From Phycicoccus sonneratiae (GTDB taxonomy: Bacteria > Actinomycetota > Actinomycetes > Actinomycetales > Dermatophilaceae), in contig NZ_JAFDVD010000022.1 in NCBI RefSeq assembly GCF_016887965.1, positions 22,056-86,055 on the forward strand: a DNA stretch of 64,000 bases, in the 5' to 3' direction. How positions within the stretch are numbered: the stretch's first letter is position 1; each line of letters begins with the position of its first letter. Position numbers and translations under genes: made by a program. Shown piece after piece: positions 15,739-26,088 of this stretch. The notes beneath the pieces were generated by a model. It made no database searches, was not told the origin of the DNA, and was given only the letters and a program-made list of their open reading frames with translations.

Positions 15739-16838
15739 TGGCCACCGTCGAGCTCACCGACCTCGTCACCCAGTACCCCAACGGCGTCCGCGGCGTCGAC
15801 GGGGTCGACCTCGCCATCGCCGACGGCGAGTTCTTCGCGCTGCTCGGGCCGTCCGGCTGCGGCAAGACGACCCTGCTGCGCACCCTCGCCGGGCTCGAGG
15901 GCGCGACGGAGGGCCGCGTGCGCATCGGCGAGCGCGACGTCACCGCCCTCGAGCCGGGGGAGCGGGACGTCGCGATGGTCTTCCAGGACTACGCGCTCTT
16001 CCCGCACATGACGGTGTCCGAGAACATCGCCTACCCCCTGCGCATCCAGAAGGTGGCGCGCGGCGAGCGCGAGGAGCGGGCCCGCGAGAGCGCCGACCCG
16101 CTGAGCCTCGGCGCGCTGCTCGAGCGCCGGCCGGCGCAGCTGTCCGGCGGCCAGCAGCAGCGGGTGGCGCTCGCCCGGGCCATCGCCTGCCACCCGCAGG
16201 TCTTCCTCTTCGACGAGCCGCTGTCCAACCTCGACGCCCGGCTGCGGCTCGAGGCGCGCACCTTCCTCAAGCAGCTCCAGCGCCGGCTCGGGGTGACGAC
16301 CGTCTTCGTCACGCACGACCAGGCCGAGGCGCTCGCGATGTCGGACCGGATGGCGGTGATGGAGGCCGGCCGCATCCGCCAGGTCGGCACGCCGCGCGAG
16401 GTGTTCCAGCGGCCGGCCAGCCTCTTCGTCGCGAACTTCATCGGGGCGACGCCGATGAACCTGCTCGAGGGCGCCGTGCGGGGCGGGCGCATCGACCTCG
16501 GCGGGGTCTCCGTGCCCCTGCCCGCGGGCCACTCCGGCCTCGGGGACGGCGAGCGCGTCGTCTGGGGCGTGCGGCCCGAGTACGTCGCCACCGCCGGGGA
16601 CGGCGTGCCGGCCGACGAGGTGGTCGAGGGCGAGGTCTCCGCCGTCGAGAACCTCGGGGTGACCGTGCTCGTGACGGTCGCCGTCGGGGGTCGCGACGGG
16701 GAAGAGGGGGTCGAGGTGCGCGCCGTGCTGCCCGAGGACGACGAGCCGGAGGTGGGCGCGCGGCTGCGGCTGCACCCGCAGACGGCGCGCGTCCTGCTCT
16801 ACCGGGCCGACGACGACGGGGCGCTGGTCGAGCCGTGA
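15738..16838 (+). CDS. ABC transporter ATPase, MalK/UgpC type
   Basis: 366 residues. Walker A is GPSGCGKTT (about residues 38-46), Q-loop VFQDYALFPH, signature LSGGQQQR, Walker B VFLFDEPLSNLD and switch His in VFVTHDQ. A C-terminal TOBE/OB domain (about 240-360) matches the MalK/UgpC/MsmK group. Its presence in the operon means the transporter has its own motor rather than sharing MsiK. The start overlaps the permease stop by one base (TGATG). Confidence 0.93.
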   Translation: MATVELTDLVTQYPNGVRGVDGVDLAIADGEFFALLGPSGCGKTTLLRTLAGLEGATEGRVRIGERDVTALEPGERDVAMVFQDYALFPHMTVSENIAYPLRIQKVARGEREERARESADPLSLGALLERRPAQLSGGQQQRVALARAIACHPQVFLFDEPLSNLDARLRLEARTFLKQLQRRLGVTTVFVTHDQAEALAMSDRMAVMEAGRIRQVGTPREVFQRPASLFVANFIGATPMNLLEGAVRGGRIDLGGVSVPLPAGHSGLGDGERVVWGVRPEYVATAGDGVPADEVVEGEVSAVENLGVTVLVTVAVGGRDGEEGVEVRAVLPEDDEPEVGARLRLHPQTARVLLYRADDDGALVEP

Positions 16839-18058
16839 GCCCCGCGCGCGAGGTCGGCCCGGGCCGCTGGCGCGGGCGGTGGACCCCCGAGGACCGCGCG
16901 GCCTCGGTGTGGCCGACGCTACCGTTCGAGGTCGGTGACGGGTGCCCCGGCCTGCGGGTCACGCTCGAGCACGACCGGTCACACGGGTCGTCCGGCGTCG
17001 TCGACCTCGGTCTCGTCGACCCGCTCGGCTGGCGCGGCTGGTCCGGCGGGGCGCGCTCCGTGCTCGAGGTCGCCCCGCGCGGTGCGACCCCCGGCTACCT
17101 CGACCGCGGCCTGCCCCCCGGCACCTGGGAGGTCGTCCTCGGCCTGCACCGCCTGCCGCCCGAGGGCCTGGAGGTCGAGGTCACCGTCGAGCAGGTCGTC
17201 GTCGAGCCGCCGCCGCAGGCCCCGCCCGGTCCGCCCACCGAGCGCCCGCCGCGCCGCCGGCTGCCCGCCCCCGCGGGGCTGCGCTGGCTGGCCACCGACC
17301 TGCACGCGCACTCGGTGCACAGCGACGGCGTGCTCACCCTCGACGCGCTCGCGGCCCTCGCGGTGTCGCAGGGCCTCGACGCCCTCTGGGTCACCGATCA
17401 CAACACCGTCAGTCACCACCCCCACCTCGAGGAGGTCGGGGCGCGGCACGGCATCCGGCTGCTCCCGGGCCAGGAGGTGACGACCGCCGACGGCCACGCC
17501 AACGCCCTCGGCGACGTCGGGTGGGTGGACTTCCGGCGCCCGGCCCGGGAGTGGGCGGACCACGCCCGCGGGGCCGGCGGGCTGCTGTCGCTCAACCACC
17601 CGGTCGCCGGCGACTGCGCCTGGCGCGACCCGGGCGGCCCGCTCGGCGGCCCGCCCGACCTCGCCGAGGTGTGGCACGGGCCGTGGGCCGACCCGACCCA
17701 CGGCGGCCCGCTCGCGTGGTGGGCCGCGGCCGGGCAGCCGGTGCCGGTCGGTGGCAGCGACGTGCACGACCCGCGCGAGCAGCTGCCCGGCACCCCGACG
17801 ACCTGGGTCCTCACCGAGGACGACGACGTCCTCGGCGGGCTGGCCGCCGGACGGACCGCGGTCTCGGCGGGGACGGCCGCACCCGTCCTGCTGCGGCTCG
17901 GGGACGAGCTGCACACCCTCGGCGCCGACGGCACCCAGCTCGTCTGCGCCGACGGGCGCCGCACGCCGGTGCGCGGTGACAGGGTCGTCGTCACCGGGCA
18001 CGACGGCCCGCACCTCCTCGAGCGCGACGACCGCACGCTCGTCGCCCTCTCGTCCTGA
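16835..18058 (+). CDS. PHP-domain metallohydrolase, CehA/McbA type
   Basis: 407 residues. An N-terminal beta-rich domain (about 1-145, with a proline-rich linker to residue 150) precedes a PHP domain. Its metal motifs are visible: DLHAHSVHSDG near residue 157, WVTDHN, GQEVT and GGSDVHD. PHP proteins are Mn/Fe/Zn phosphoesterases and phosphodiesterases; CehA/McbA relatives cleave other esters too. It overlaps the ATPase stop as GTGA, and it occupies the slot that the phosphodiesterase gene ugpQ has in the ugp operon. No signal peptide, so it acts on imported substrate. Confidence 0.85.
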   Translation: MSPAREVGPGRWRGRWTPEDRAASVWPTLPFEVGDGCPGLRVTLEHDRSHGSSGVVDLGLVDPLGWRGWSGGARSVLEVAPRGATPGYLDRGLPPGTWEVVLGLHRLPPEGLEVEVTVEQVVVEPPPQAPPGPPTERPPRRRLPAPAGLRWLATDLHAHSVHSDGVLTLDALAALAVSQGLDALWVTDHNTVSHHPHLEEVGARHGIRLLPGQEVTTADGHANALGDVGWVDFRRPAREWADHARGAGGLLSLNHPVAGDCAWRDPGGPLGGPPDLAEVWHGPWADPTHGGPLAWWAAAGQPVPVGGSDVHDPREQLPGTPTTWVLTEDDDVLGGLAAGRTAVSAGTAAPVLLRLGDELHTLGADGTQLVCADGRRTPVRGDRVVVTGHDGPHLLERDDRTLVALSS

Positions 18059-18098
18059 CCCCGCCCGTCCACCCCGACCCCCGCCCCCGGAGGACCCC

Positions 18099-21000
18099 GT
18101 GCACGACGACCGCCAGCTCATCGAGGGCCGCCTGGCCCGCACCCTCCAGCGCGTCGAGGACGCGGTGTGGTCCGACCCCGAGCCCGTCGACCTCGGGCGC
18201 TGGGACGCCCCCGGCGAGCCGGTGCCGGTGGCCGAGGGGCTGGCCGCCGACCACGCGCCGTGCGCCGTCGGCGACCTGTGGGGCCCGCCGTGGGGCACCG
18301 CGTGGTTCCGGGTGCGGGGCTCGGTGCCCGAGCGGTTCGCCGGCCGCGTCGTCGACCTGCGCCTCGACCTCGGCTTCGACCCCGAGCGCACCGGGTTCCA
18401 CGCCGAGGGGCTCGTGTACCGATCCGACGGCTCGGTGGTCAAGGGACTGCACCCGCGGACCCAGTGGGTGCGGGTGACCGACGCGGCGGCCGGTGGCGAG
18501 GCGGTCGACCTGCACGTCGAGGCGGCCTCGAACCCGCTGCTCCTCGGCGGCGGGGGCTTCGACTTCCGGCCCTCCCCGATGGGCGACCCCGACACCGCGC
18601 CGCGCGACCCCCTCTACCGCGTCGCCCGCGCCGAGCTCGCGGTGTTCGAGACCGAGGTGTGGGAGCTGCAGCAGGACCTCGAGGTGCTCGGGCAGCTCGC
18701 CGCCGAGCTGCCCCTCGAGGACGCCCGGCGTTGGGAGCTGCTGCGCGCCCTCGACCGGGCGATGGACCGGCTCGACGTCGCCGACCTCGCCGGCACCGCT
18801 GCCGCCGCCCGCGCCGAGCTGGGCCCGGCGCTCGCGGCCCCCGCGCGGGCCAGCGCCCACCGCGTCTCGGCGGTCGGCCACGCGCACATCGACTCGGCCT
18901 GGCTGTGGCCGACGCGCGAGACCGTGCGCAAGGTCGCCCGCACCTGCGCCAACGTCACCTCCCTCATGGACGACCACCCCGAGCTCGTCTTCGCGATGAG
19001 CTCGGCGCAGCAGTTCGCCTGGGTCCGCGAGCACCGGCCGGAGGTCTGGGAGCGGGTCGTCGAGCGGGTGCGCGAGGGCCGGTTCGTGCCCGTCGGCGGG
19101 ATGTGGGTCGAGTCCGACACGAACATGCCCGGCGGAGAGGCGCTGGTCCGCCAGCTGACCCACGGCAAGCGGTTCTTCCTCGACGCCTTCGGCATCGAGA
19201 CCCGCGAGGTGTGGCTGCCGGACTCCTTCGGGTACACGGCCGCCCTCCCGCAGCTCGTCGCGCTCTCGGGGTCGCGCTGGTTCCTCACCCAGAAGATCTC
19301 GTGGAACACGACGAACCGGTTCCCGCACCACACCTTCCGGTGGGAGGGCCTCGACGGCTCCCGGGTGCTCACCCACTTCCCGTCCGCGGACACCTACGGC
19401 TCGGAGGTCAGCGGGGCCGAGGTCGCCCACGCGGCCCGCAACTTCCTCGACAAGGGCGCCGCGAACCGCTCGATGCTGCCCTTCGGCTGGGGCGACGGCG
19501 GCGGCGGGCCGACCCGCGAGATGCTCGCCCGCGCGGCCCGGCTGCGCGACCTCGACGGGTCGGCGAGGGTCGAGGTCGAGCGCCCCGACACCTTCTTCGA
19601 GCAGGCCGAGGCCGAGTACCCCGAGGCCCCGGTGTGGGTCGGCGAGCTCTACCTCGAGATGCACCGGGGCACCTACACGAGCCAGGCGCGGACCAAGCAG
19701 GGCAACCGGCGCAGCGAGCACCTGCTCCGCGAGGCCGAGCTCTGGGCAGCGACCGCGTCGGTGCGGGTGGGCTCCGAGTACCCGTACGAGCGGCTCGACC
19801 GGTTGTGGAAGACGGTGCTGCTCAACCAGTTCCACGACATCCTCCCCGGCTCCTCGATCGGGTGGGTGCACCGGCAGGCCGTCGAGGAGTACGCCGCGGT
19901 CGCCGCCGAGCTCGAGGAGCTCATCGCCGCGGCGCAGGCCGCGCTCGCCGGCGACGGCGAGGCCGACGTCGTCTTCAACGCCGCACCCCACGCCCGCGGT
20001 GGCGCGCCCGCCATGGGCGCCGACGCCCCCGCCGCCGACGACGCAGCCGTCACCGTGACGGCCGACGGCGACGGCTGGGTCCTCGACAACGGCCTCGTCC
20101 GGGCCCGGGTCGACGCCGACGGCCTGCTCACCTCCGTCGTCGACGCCGCCTCCGGGCGCGAGGCCCTGGCCCCGGGCTCGCGCGGCAACCGGCTCCAGCT
20201 GCACCCGGACACCCCGGTGCGCTTCGACGCGTGGGACGTCGACGCCTACTACCGGAACACCGTCACCGACCTCGACGGGCTCGGCGACGGCGGCTCCGTC
20301 GTGGTCGTCGACGGCGGGCTGCGGGTCGTCCGGACGATGGGTCGCTCGCGGGTCGAGCAGCTGCTCACCCTCCCCGTCGGCGAGGCCCGCGTCGACGTCG
20401 CCACCGACGTCGACTGGCAGGAGCGCGAGACCCTCCTCAAGGCCGCGTTCGACCTCGACGTCGCCACCGAGCGGGCGGCCTGCGAGGTGCAGTTCGGCCA
20501 CGTGCACCGCCCCACCCACACGAACACCAGCTGGGACGCCGCCCGCTTCGAGGTGTGCGCGCACCGCTGGGTCCACGTCGGCGAGCCCGGCTTCGGCGCC
20601 GCCGTGGCCAACGACTCGACCTACGGGCACGACGTCACGCGGGCCGACCGCGCGGGCGGCGGCACGAGCACCGTCGTCCGGCTCTCGCTGCTGCGCGCGC
20701 CGCAGAGCCCGGACCCGGTCGCCGACCTCGGCCGGCACCGGATGACCTACGCGCTCGTCCCGGGCGCCGGCGTGCTCGACGCGGTCCGCGAGGGGTACCG
20801 GCTCAACCTCCCCCTGCGCCGGGCACGGGGGGCCGGCGCGCCGGTCGAGCCGCTCGTCGGGCTCGACCGGGACGGGGTCGTCGTCGAGGCGGTCAAGCTC
20901 GCCGACGACGGGTCCGGCGACGTCGTCGTCCGGCTCTACGAGGCGCTCGGGGCGCGGGTCGCCGCCCGCCTCGACGTCGGGTTCGACCACACCTCGGTCG

Positions 21001-21122
21001 CCGTGACCGACCTCCTCGAGCGGCCGGCCGACGACACCGACGGCGTGACCGCCGATGAGGGCGGGGTCGAGCTGGCGCTGCGCCCGTTCCAGGTCCTCAC
21101 CCTGCGGATCGGCCGCGGCTGA
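18099..21122 (+). CDS. Alpha-mannosidase, glycoside hydrolase family 38
   Basis: 1007 residues, normal for bacterial GH38. HAHIDSAWLW (His261, His263, Asp265) binds the catalytic zinc, Asp375 in WLPDSFGY is the expected nucleophile, and NQFHDILPGSS is a third conserved motif. The all-beta C-terminal region covers about 600-1007. It would release alpha-linked mannose from an imported glycoside in the cytoplasm, as there is no signal peptide. GGAGG lies 6 nt before the GTG. It is the last gene of the ABC operon, 40 nt after the PHP gene. Confidence 0.92.
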   Translation: MHDDRQLIEGRLARTLQRVEDAVWSDPEPVDLGRWDAPGEPVPVAEGLAADHAPCAVGDLWGPPWGTAWFRVRGSVPERFAGRVVDLRLDLGFDPERTGFHAEGLVYRSDGSVVKGLHPRTQWVRVTDAAAGGEAVDLHVEAASNPLLLGGGGFDFRPSPMGDPDTAPRDPLYRVARAELAVFETEVWELQQDLEVLGQLAAELPLEDARRWELLRALDRAMDRLDVADLAGTAAAARAELGPALAAPARASAHRVSAVGHAHIDSAWLWPTRETVRKVARTCANVTSLMDDHPELVFAMSSAQQFAWVREHRPEVWERVVERVREGRFVPVGGMWVESDTNMPGGEALVRQLTHGKRFFLDAFGIETREVWLPDSFGYTAALPQLVALSGSRWFLTQKISWNTTNRFPHHTFRWEGLDGSRVLTHFPSADTYGSEVSGAEVAHAARNFLDKGAANRSMLPFGWGDGGGGPTREMLARAARLRDLDGSARVEVERPDTFFEQAEAEYPEAPVWVGELYLEMHRGTYTSQARTKQGNRRSEHLLREAELWAATASVRVGSEYPYERLDRLWKTVLLNQFHDILPGSSIGWVHRQAVEEYAAVAAELEELIAAAQAALAGDGEADVVFNAAPHARGGAPAMGADAPAADDAAVTVTADGDGWVLDNGLVRARVDADGLLTSVVDAASGREALAPGSRGNRLQLHPDTPVRFDAWDVDAYYRNTVTDLDGLGDGGSVVVVDGGLRVVRTMGRSRVEQLLTLPVGEARVDVATDVDWQERETLLKAAFDLDVATERAACEVQFGHVHRPTHTNTSWDAARFEVCAHRWVHVGEPGFGAAVANDSTYGHDVTRADRAGGGTSTVVRLSLLRAPQSPDPVADLGRHRMTYALVPGAGVLDAVREGYRLNLPLRRARGAGAPVEPLVGLDRDGVVVEAVKLADDGSGDVVVRLYEALGARVAARLDVGFDHTSVAVTDLLERPADDTDGVTADEGGVELALRPFQVLTLRIGRG

Positions 21123-21142
21123 GCCGCGGGGGCCGGGCATCG

Positions 21143-21169
21143 TTTGCACTCTCCCCCCGAGAGTGCCAA
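21143..21169. promoter_or_regulatory. CIRCE element 1 (HrcA operator)
   Basis: TTTGCACTC-N9-GAGTGCCAA, a close match to the CIRCE consensus TTAGCACTC-N9-GAGTGCTAA. It lies about 180 bp before groEL. Confidence 0.9.
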
Positions 21170-21178
21170 TAATGAGCG

Positions 21179-21205
21179 TTAGCACTCTCACCCCGAGAGT
21201 GACAA
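21179..21205. promoter_or_regulatory. CIRCE element 2 (HrcA operator)
   Basis: TTAGCACTC-N9-GAGTGACAA, 36 bp downstream of the first copy. Two tandem HrcA sites imply tight heat-shock control of groEL. The groEL promoter should lie at or between them. Confidence 0.9.
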
Positions 21206-21245
21206 GTACCGACCGGTCCGGTGAGGCCCGGTGCGCCGACGGTGA

Positions 21246-22949
<1,704 letters not shown>

Positions 22950-22976
22950 GCCCCTGACGCACCACGCTGCACACGC

Positions 22977-23012
22977 CGACGGGCGGTCCTCCTGCGGGAG
23001 GGCCGCCCGTCG
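22977..23012. terminator. Terminator between groEL and the response regulator
   Basis: CGACGGGCGG (22977-22986) pairs with CCGCCCGTCG (23003-23012), extended inside by CCTCC/GGAGG. It sits between convergent genes. Confidence 0.85.
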
Positions 23013-23056
23013 CCGTGTGACCGGGGGAGGGCTCCGGCGCCGGCTCGGCGGTCGGG

Positions 23057-23662
23057 TCAGAGCCAACCGCGGTCGCGGGCCTCGGCGGCGGCCTCGGTCC
23101 GGTTGCGCGTGCCGGTCTTGCCGATGGCCGCCGACAGGTAGTTGCGCACGGTCTGCTCCGACAGGTGCAGGGCGCCGGCGATGTCGGCGACGGTCGCGCC
23201 GCCCTCCCCGGCCCGCAGGACGTCCTGCTCGCGCGCCGTCAGCAGGTTCGGGCCGGCCGCGAGCGCGTCGGCGGCCAGGGCGGGGTCGATGACCAGCTCG
23301 CCCGCCGTCACCCGCCGGACGGCGTCGGCCAGCCCCTCGACCGGGCCGTCCTTGACGACGAAGCCGCGGACGCCGGCGTCGAGGGCCCGCCGGAGGTAGC
23401 CGGGCCGGCCGAACGTCGTCACGACGACGACGACCGTGCCCGGTGCCGCCTCCCGCAGCCGCTCGGCGACGTCGAGGCCGGAGAGCCCGGGCAGCTCGAT
23501 GTCGAGCAGGACGACGTCGGGCGAGCACTCCGCCACCGCCGCCAGCACCTCGTCGCCGCGCCCGACCTGCCCGACGACGTCGAGGTCCGGTTCGAGGTCG
23601 AGGAGGGCCGCGAGCGCCTCCCGGAGCATCACCTGGTCCTCGACGACGAGCAGCGTGGTCAC
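23057..23662 (-). CDS. NarL/LuxR-family response regulator
   Basis: 201 residues. Receiver domain 1-120 with phosphoacceptor Asp54 in LLDIELPG, acidic pocket Glu8-Asp9 and Lys104. A LuxR-type helix-turn-helix follows at about 140-195. The GTG start overlaps the kinase stop as GTGA, so the two form one two-component system. Target genes are unknown; the family often controls exporters or envelope stress genes. Confidence 0.93.
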   Translation of the reverse strand: MTTLLVVEDQVMLREALAALLDLEPDLDVVGQVGRGDEVLAAVAECSPDVVLLDIELPGLSGLDVAERLREAAPGTVVVVVTTFGRPGYLRRALDAGVRGFVVKDGPVEGLADAVRRVTAGELVIDPALAADALAAGPNLLTAREQDVLRAGEGGATVADIAGALHLSEQTVRNYLSAAIGKTGTRNRTEAAAEARDRGWL

Positions 23663-24801
23663 CGGGCGCCTCCGCCCGGTGGCAGGCGCACCGAGAGCCG
23701 GAAGCCGGCGGCGTCGCCGTCGGTGTGCAGGCTGCCCCCGCTCCCGGTGAGCCGCTCGCGCAGCCCGGCGAGCCCGGAGCCGGTGACGGCGGCGGAGGCG
23801 TCCTCGTCAGCGTCCGGCCCGGACCCGTCGTCCTCGATGACGAGCGTCGTGCCCTCGGGCCCGGTCGCCGTCCGGATGGCCGCCCGTCCCGCCCGCGCGT
23901 GGCGCAGGACGTTCGTGGCGCCCTCGCGGACCACCCAGGCGAGCAGCTCCTCCTCGGACGGGGTCAGCCCGGCGTCGGCGCGCTCGACCTCGGTGCGGAT
24001 GCCCGCGGCCCGCAGCGCCTGCCCGGCCCGGACGAGCTCGTCGTCGAGGGTCGTGCCGCGGTAGCCGCGGACCGCCCGCCGGACCTCGGTGAGCGCCTCC
24101 TGGGCCAGCGTCGCGATGTCGTCGGTGTGCTGCTCGGCGGCGTCCGGGTCCGAGCGCACGGTGCGCCGCGCGGCCTGCGCCTTGACCGACACGACGGACA
24201 GGCTGTGCCCGAGGAGGTCGTGCAGGTCGCGGGAGAAGCGCAGCCGCTCGGCGGCCACGGCCGTGCTCGCGAGCTCCTCGCGCGTGGCGCGCAGCTCGGC
24301 GACGACCGCGGCCAGCCACCCGAAGGCCCAGGTGAGGAGCCCGGCGAGGGCGGTGGTGACGCCGGTCCCCCAGATCGCGGTCGGCCAGTCGGCCCCGCGG
24401 GCCCGGGCGACGAGCACGACGACGGCGGCCAGGCCGGCGACGAGCGACGGGGTGGCGCGCAGGGGGGTCGTGGCCCCGACGGCGATGGCCGCGAGGACGG
24501 GCAGGGTCGACCAGTCGAGGGCCGGGTCGAGGGCGAGCAGGCCGACGAGCAGGAGGAGGGCGACGACGAGCGGCCAGAGGTCGGTGCGCCGGGTGCCGGA
24601 GCGGGCGGTCGCGTCGACGGTCGCCGCGACGAAGAGCACTCCGGTGGCGACCAGCCCGACGACGACGAGCAGCGGGTGCGGGCTCGCGCCGCTGGAGACG
24701 AGGGGCGGGGCGAGCAGCCCGAGCGCCCAGAGGCTCGACCACACCGCGGCCACCCCACGGGGCAGCCGCGGCCAGCTGTGCTGCGTGACCGGTGGCGGCA
24801 T
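23659..24801 (-). CDS. Sensor histidine kinase, HisKA_3 type
   Basis: 380 residues. Five or six hydrophobic segments (about residues 20-160) form a membrane sensor with little external domain. Then comes the dimerisation box LRFSRDLHDLLGHSLS with its phospho-His and a short HATPase (N box EGATNVLRH, G box IEDDGSG). This pattern fits DesK/LiaS-like kinases that sense membrane state. ATG at 24801 has GAGG 8-9 nt upstream; an ATG three codons earlier (24810) is possible. Confidence 0.92.
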   Translation of the reverse strand: MPPPVTQHSWPRLPRGVAAVWSSLWALGLLAPPLVSSGASPHPLLVVVGLVATGVLFVAATVDATARSGTRRTDLWPLVVALLLLVGLLALDPALDWSTLPVLAAIAVGATTPLRATPSLVAGLAAVVVLVARARGADWPTAIWGTGVTTALAGLLTWAFGWLAAVVAELRATREELASTAVAAERLRFSRDLHDLLGHSLSVVSVKAQAARRTVRSDPDAAEQHTDDIATLAQEALTEVRRAVRGYRGTTLDDELVRAGQALRAAGIRTEVERADAGLTPSEEELLAWVVREGATNVLRHARAGRAAIRTATGPEGTTLVIEDDGSGPDADEDASAAVTGSGLAGLRERLTGSGGSLHTDGDAAGFRLSVRLPPGGGAR

Positions 24802-24841
24802 CGCCGTCATCCTCGCAGCGTCCGGCCGGCGGCGCGCCACG

Positions 24842-25438
24842 TCAGACCGCCCCGGCGGTGCCGGCGACGTGGTCGACCCACGTCCCGAGCGGCCCGGGGG
24901 AGCGGAACCGGTGGAGCCCGTCGGCGGTGAACCCGGCCGCGGCGAGGGCCGCACCGGTGTCCCGCGCCGGGTGGCAGCCGTGGTCGACCAGCACCGAGAC
25001 CGGCGCGACCGCCCGCTGGGCCAGCCGGGTCCACGTGCCGCGCGGGGCGGCCACGTGCTCGAGGAGCCGGAGGCCGCCACCGGGACGCAGCACGCGGCGC
25101 ACCTCGGCGAGCACCCGGGGCTGGTCGCGGACCGAGCAGAGCGCGAACGTGGAGAGGACCGCGTCCGCCGTGCCGTCCGGCAGGGGCAGCGCCTCGGCGC
25201 CACAGCGCAGGACCGTCGCGTCCCGGAACCGGTCGCGGGCGGCGTGCCGCAGCAGGGCCGCGCGGCGCCGGTCCGGCTCGACGCCGACCCAGCGGACCGA
25301 CGGGTCGAGGAGGCCGAGGTTCCGCCCGGTCCCCGCGCCGATCTCCACGACCGTTCCCGCGAGCCCGGTGGTGAGCCGCTGCCGCCACGTGGCGACGTCG
25401 TCGGGGAGCACGGGACCGGCGGTCCGCGACGCGGTCAC
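24842..25438 (-). CDS. SAM-dependent methyltransferase, class I
   Basis: 198 residues. Motif I VVEIGAGTGRN binds S-adenosylmethionine, GVEPDRRR is motif II, and VLSTFALCSV and RVLRPGGGLRLLEHV are later motifs, as in the Methyltransf_11 group. The order resembles phosphatidylethanolamine or menaquinone-type methylases, but the substrate cannot be named. The GTG overlaps the stop of the upstream membrane-protein gene (GTGA). Confidence 0.85.
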   Translation of the reverse strand: MTASRTAGPVLPDDVATWRQRLTTGLAGTVVEIGAGTGRNLGLLDPSVRWVGVEPDRRRAALLRHAARDRFRDATVLRCGAEALPLPDGTADAVLSTFALCSVRDQPRVLAEVRRVLRPGGGLRLLEHVAAPRGTWTRLAQRAVAPVSVLVDHGCHPARDTGAALAAAGFTADGLHRFRSPGPLGTWVDHVAGTAGAV

Positions 25439-25869
25439 GACCGGGCGACCGGGAGCCGGCGCACGACGAGCGGGACGACGACCGCCGCGACGACGACGTG
25501 GAGCGTCGCGAGGGCCACGGCCGCCGTCCCCGTGTCCGCCTGGAGGACCGGGCCGGCCATCGACAGGACGAGGACGACGAGCGACACCCACCCGAAGGCG
25601 CGCCGGGGCCGGCGCGCGGTGCGGCGCAGGATGCCACCGACCCCGAGCGCGGCGAGCGCGACGACGGCGGCGCTCAGCGTGACGGCGACGCCGCCGACGG
25701 TGTGCGTCGAGCCACCGCTCGTGGCGACGAGGTCGACCGCGGTCCCGAGCGGCCACCAGGCGAGGAGGGCGGCCGCGGTCGACCCGGTGACGACCAGCCA
25801 GGCCGGGGTGCGTGCCGTGGACGGGGTCGGCGGCGCGGTGGTGGGGGTGTGGTCGGTGCGGGTGGTCAT
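25435..25869 (-). CDS. DUF6069-like four-helix membrane protein
   Basis: 144 residues with four hydrophobic segments (about 24-44, 58-80, 92-110, 118-138) after a Thr/Pro-rich N-terminus. It looks like DUF6069 proteins of actinomycetes, whose role is unknown. GGAGGAG sits 5 nt before the ATG. It is translationally coupled to the methyltransferase. A minus-strand TAGCGT (25916-25921) is a likely -10. Confidence 0.7.
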   Translation of the reverse strand: MTTRTDHTPTTAPPTPSTARTPAWLVVTGSTAAALLAWWPLGTAVDLVATSGGSTHTVGGVAVTLSAAVVALAALGVGGILRRTARRPRRAFGWVSLVVLVLSMAGPVLQADTGTAAVALATLHVVVAAVVVPLVVRRLPVARS

Positions 25870-26088
25870 GGTGCTCCTCCGTCGGGGGTCAGGGCCGGCA
25901 GGTCCGGCGTCCTCGACGCTAGGAGCGGCCCCGGGGGTGGCGGCAGGGCCGCGAGTACGCAGGGCGGCGGTACATCCGTCCCTGGTGCTCGGGGATGTCG
26001 GGGCGTGCCGGGTCCCCGGCCTCGACCGGGGGCGAACCGGGGTGTTCCCCCACAGCCGACGCCCAGCCTCGCCGGGCAGGATGGCCGG

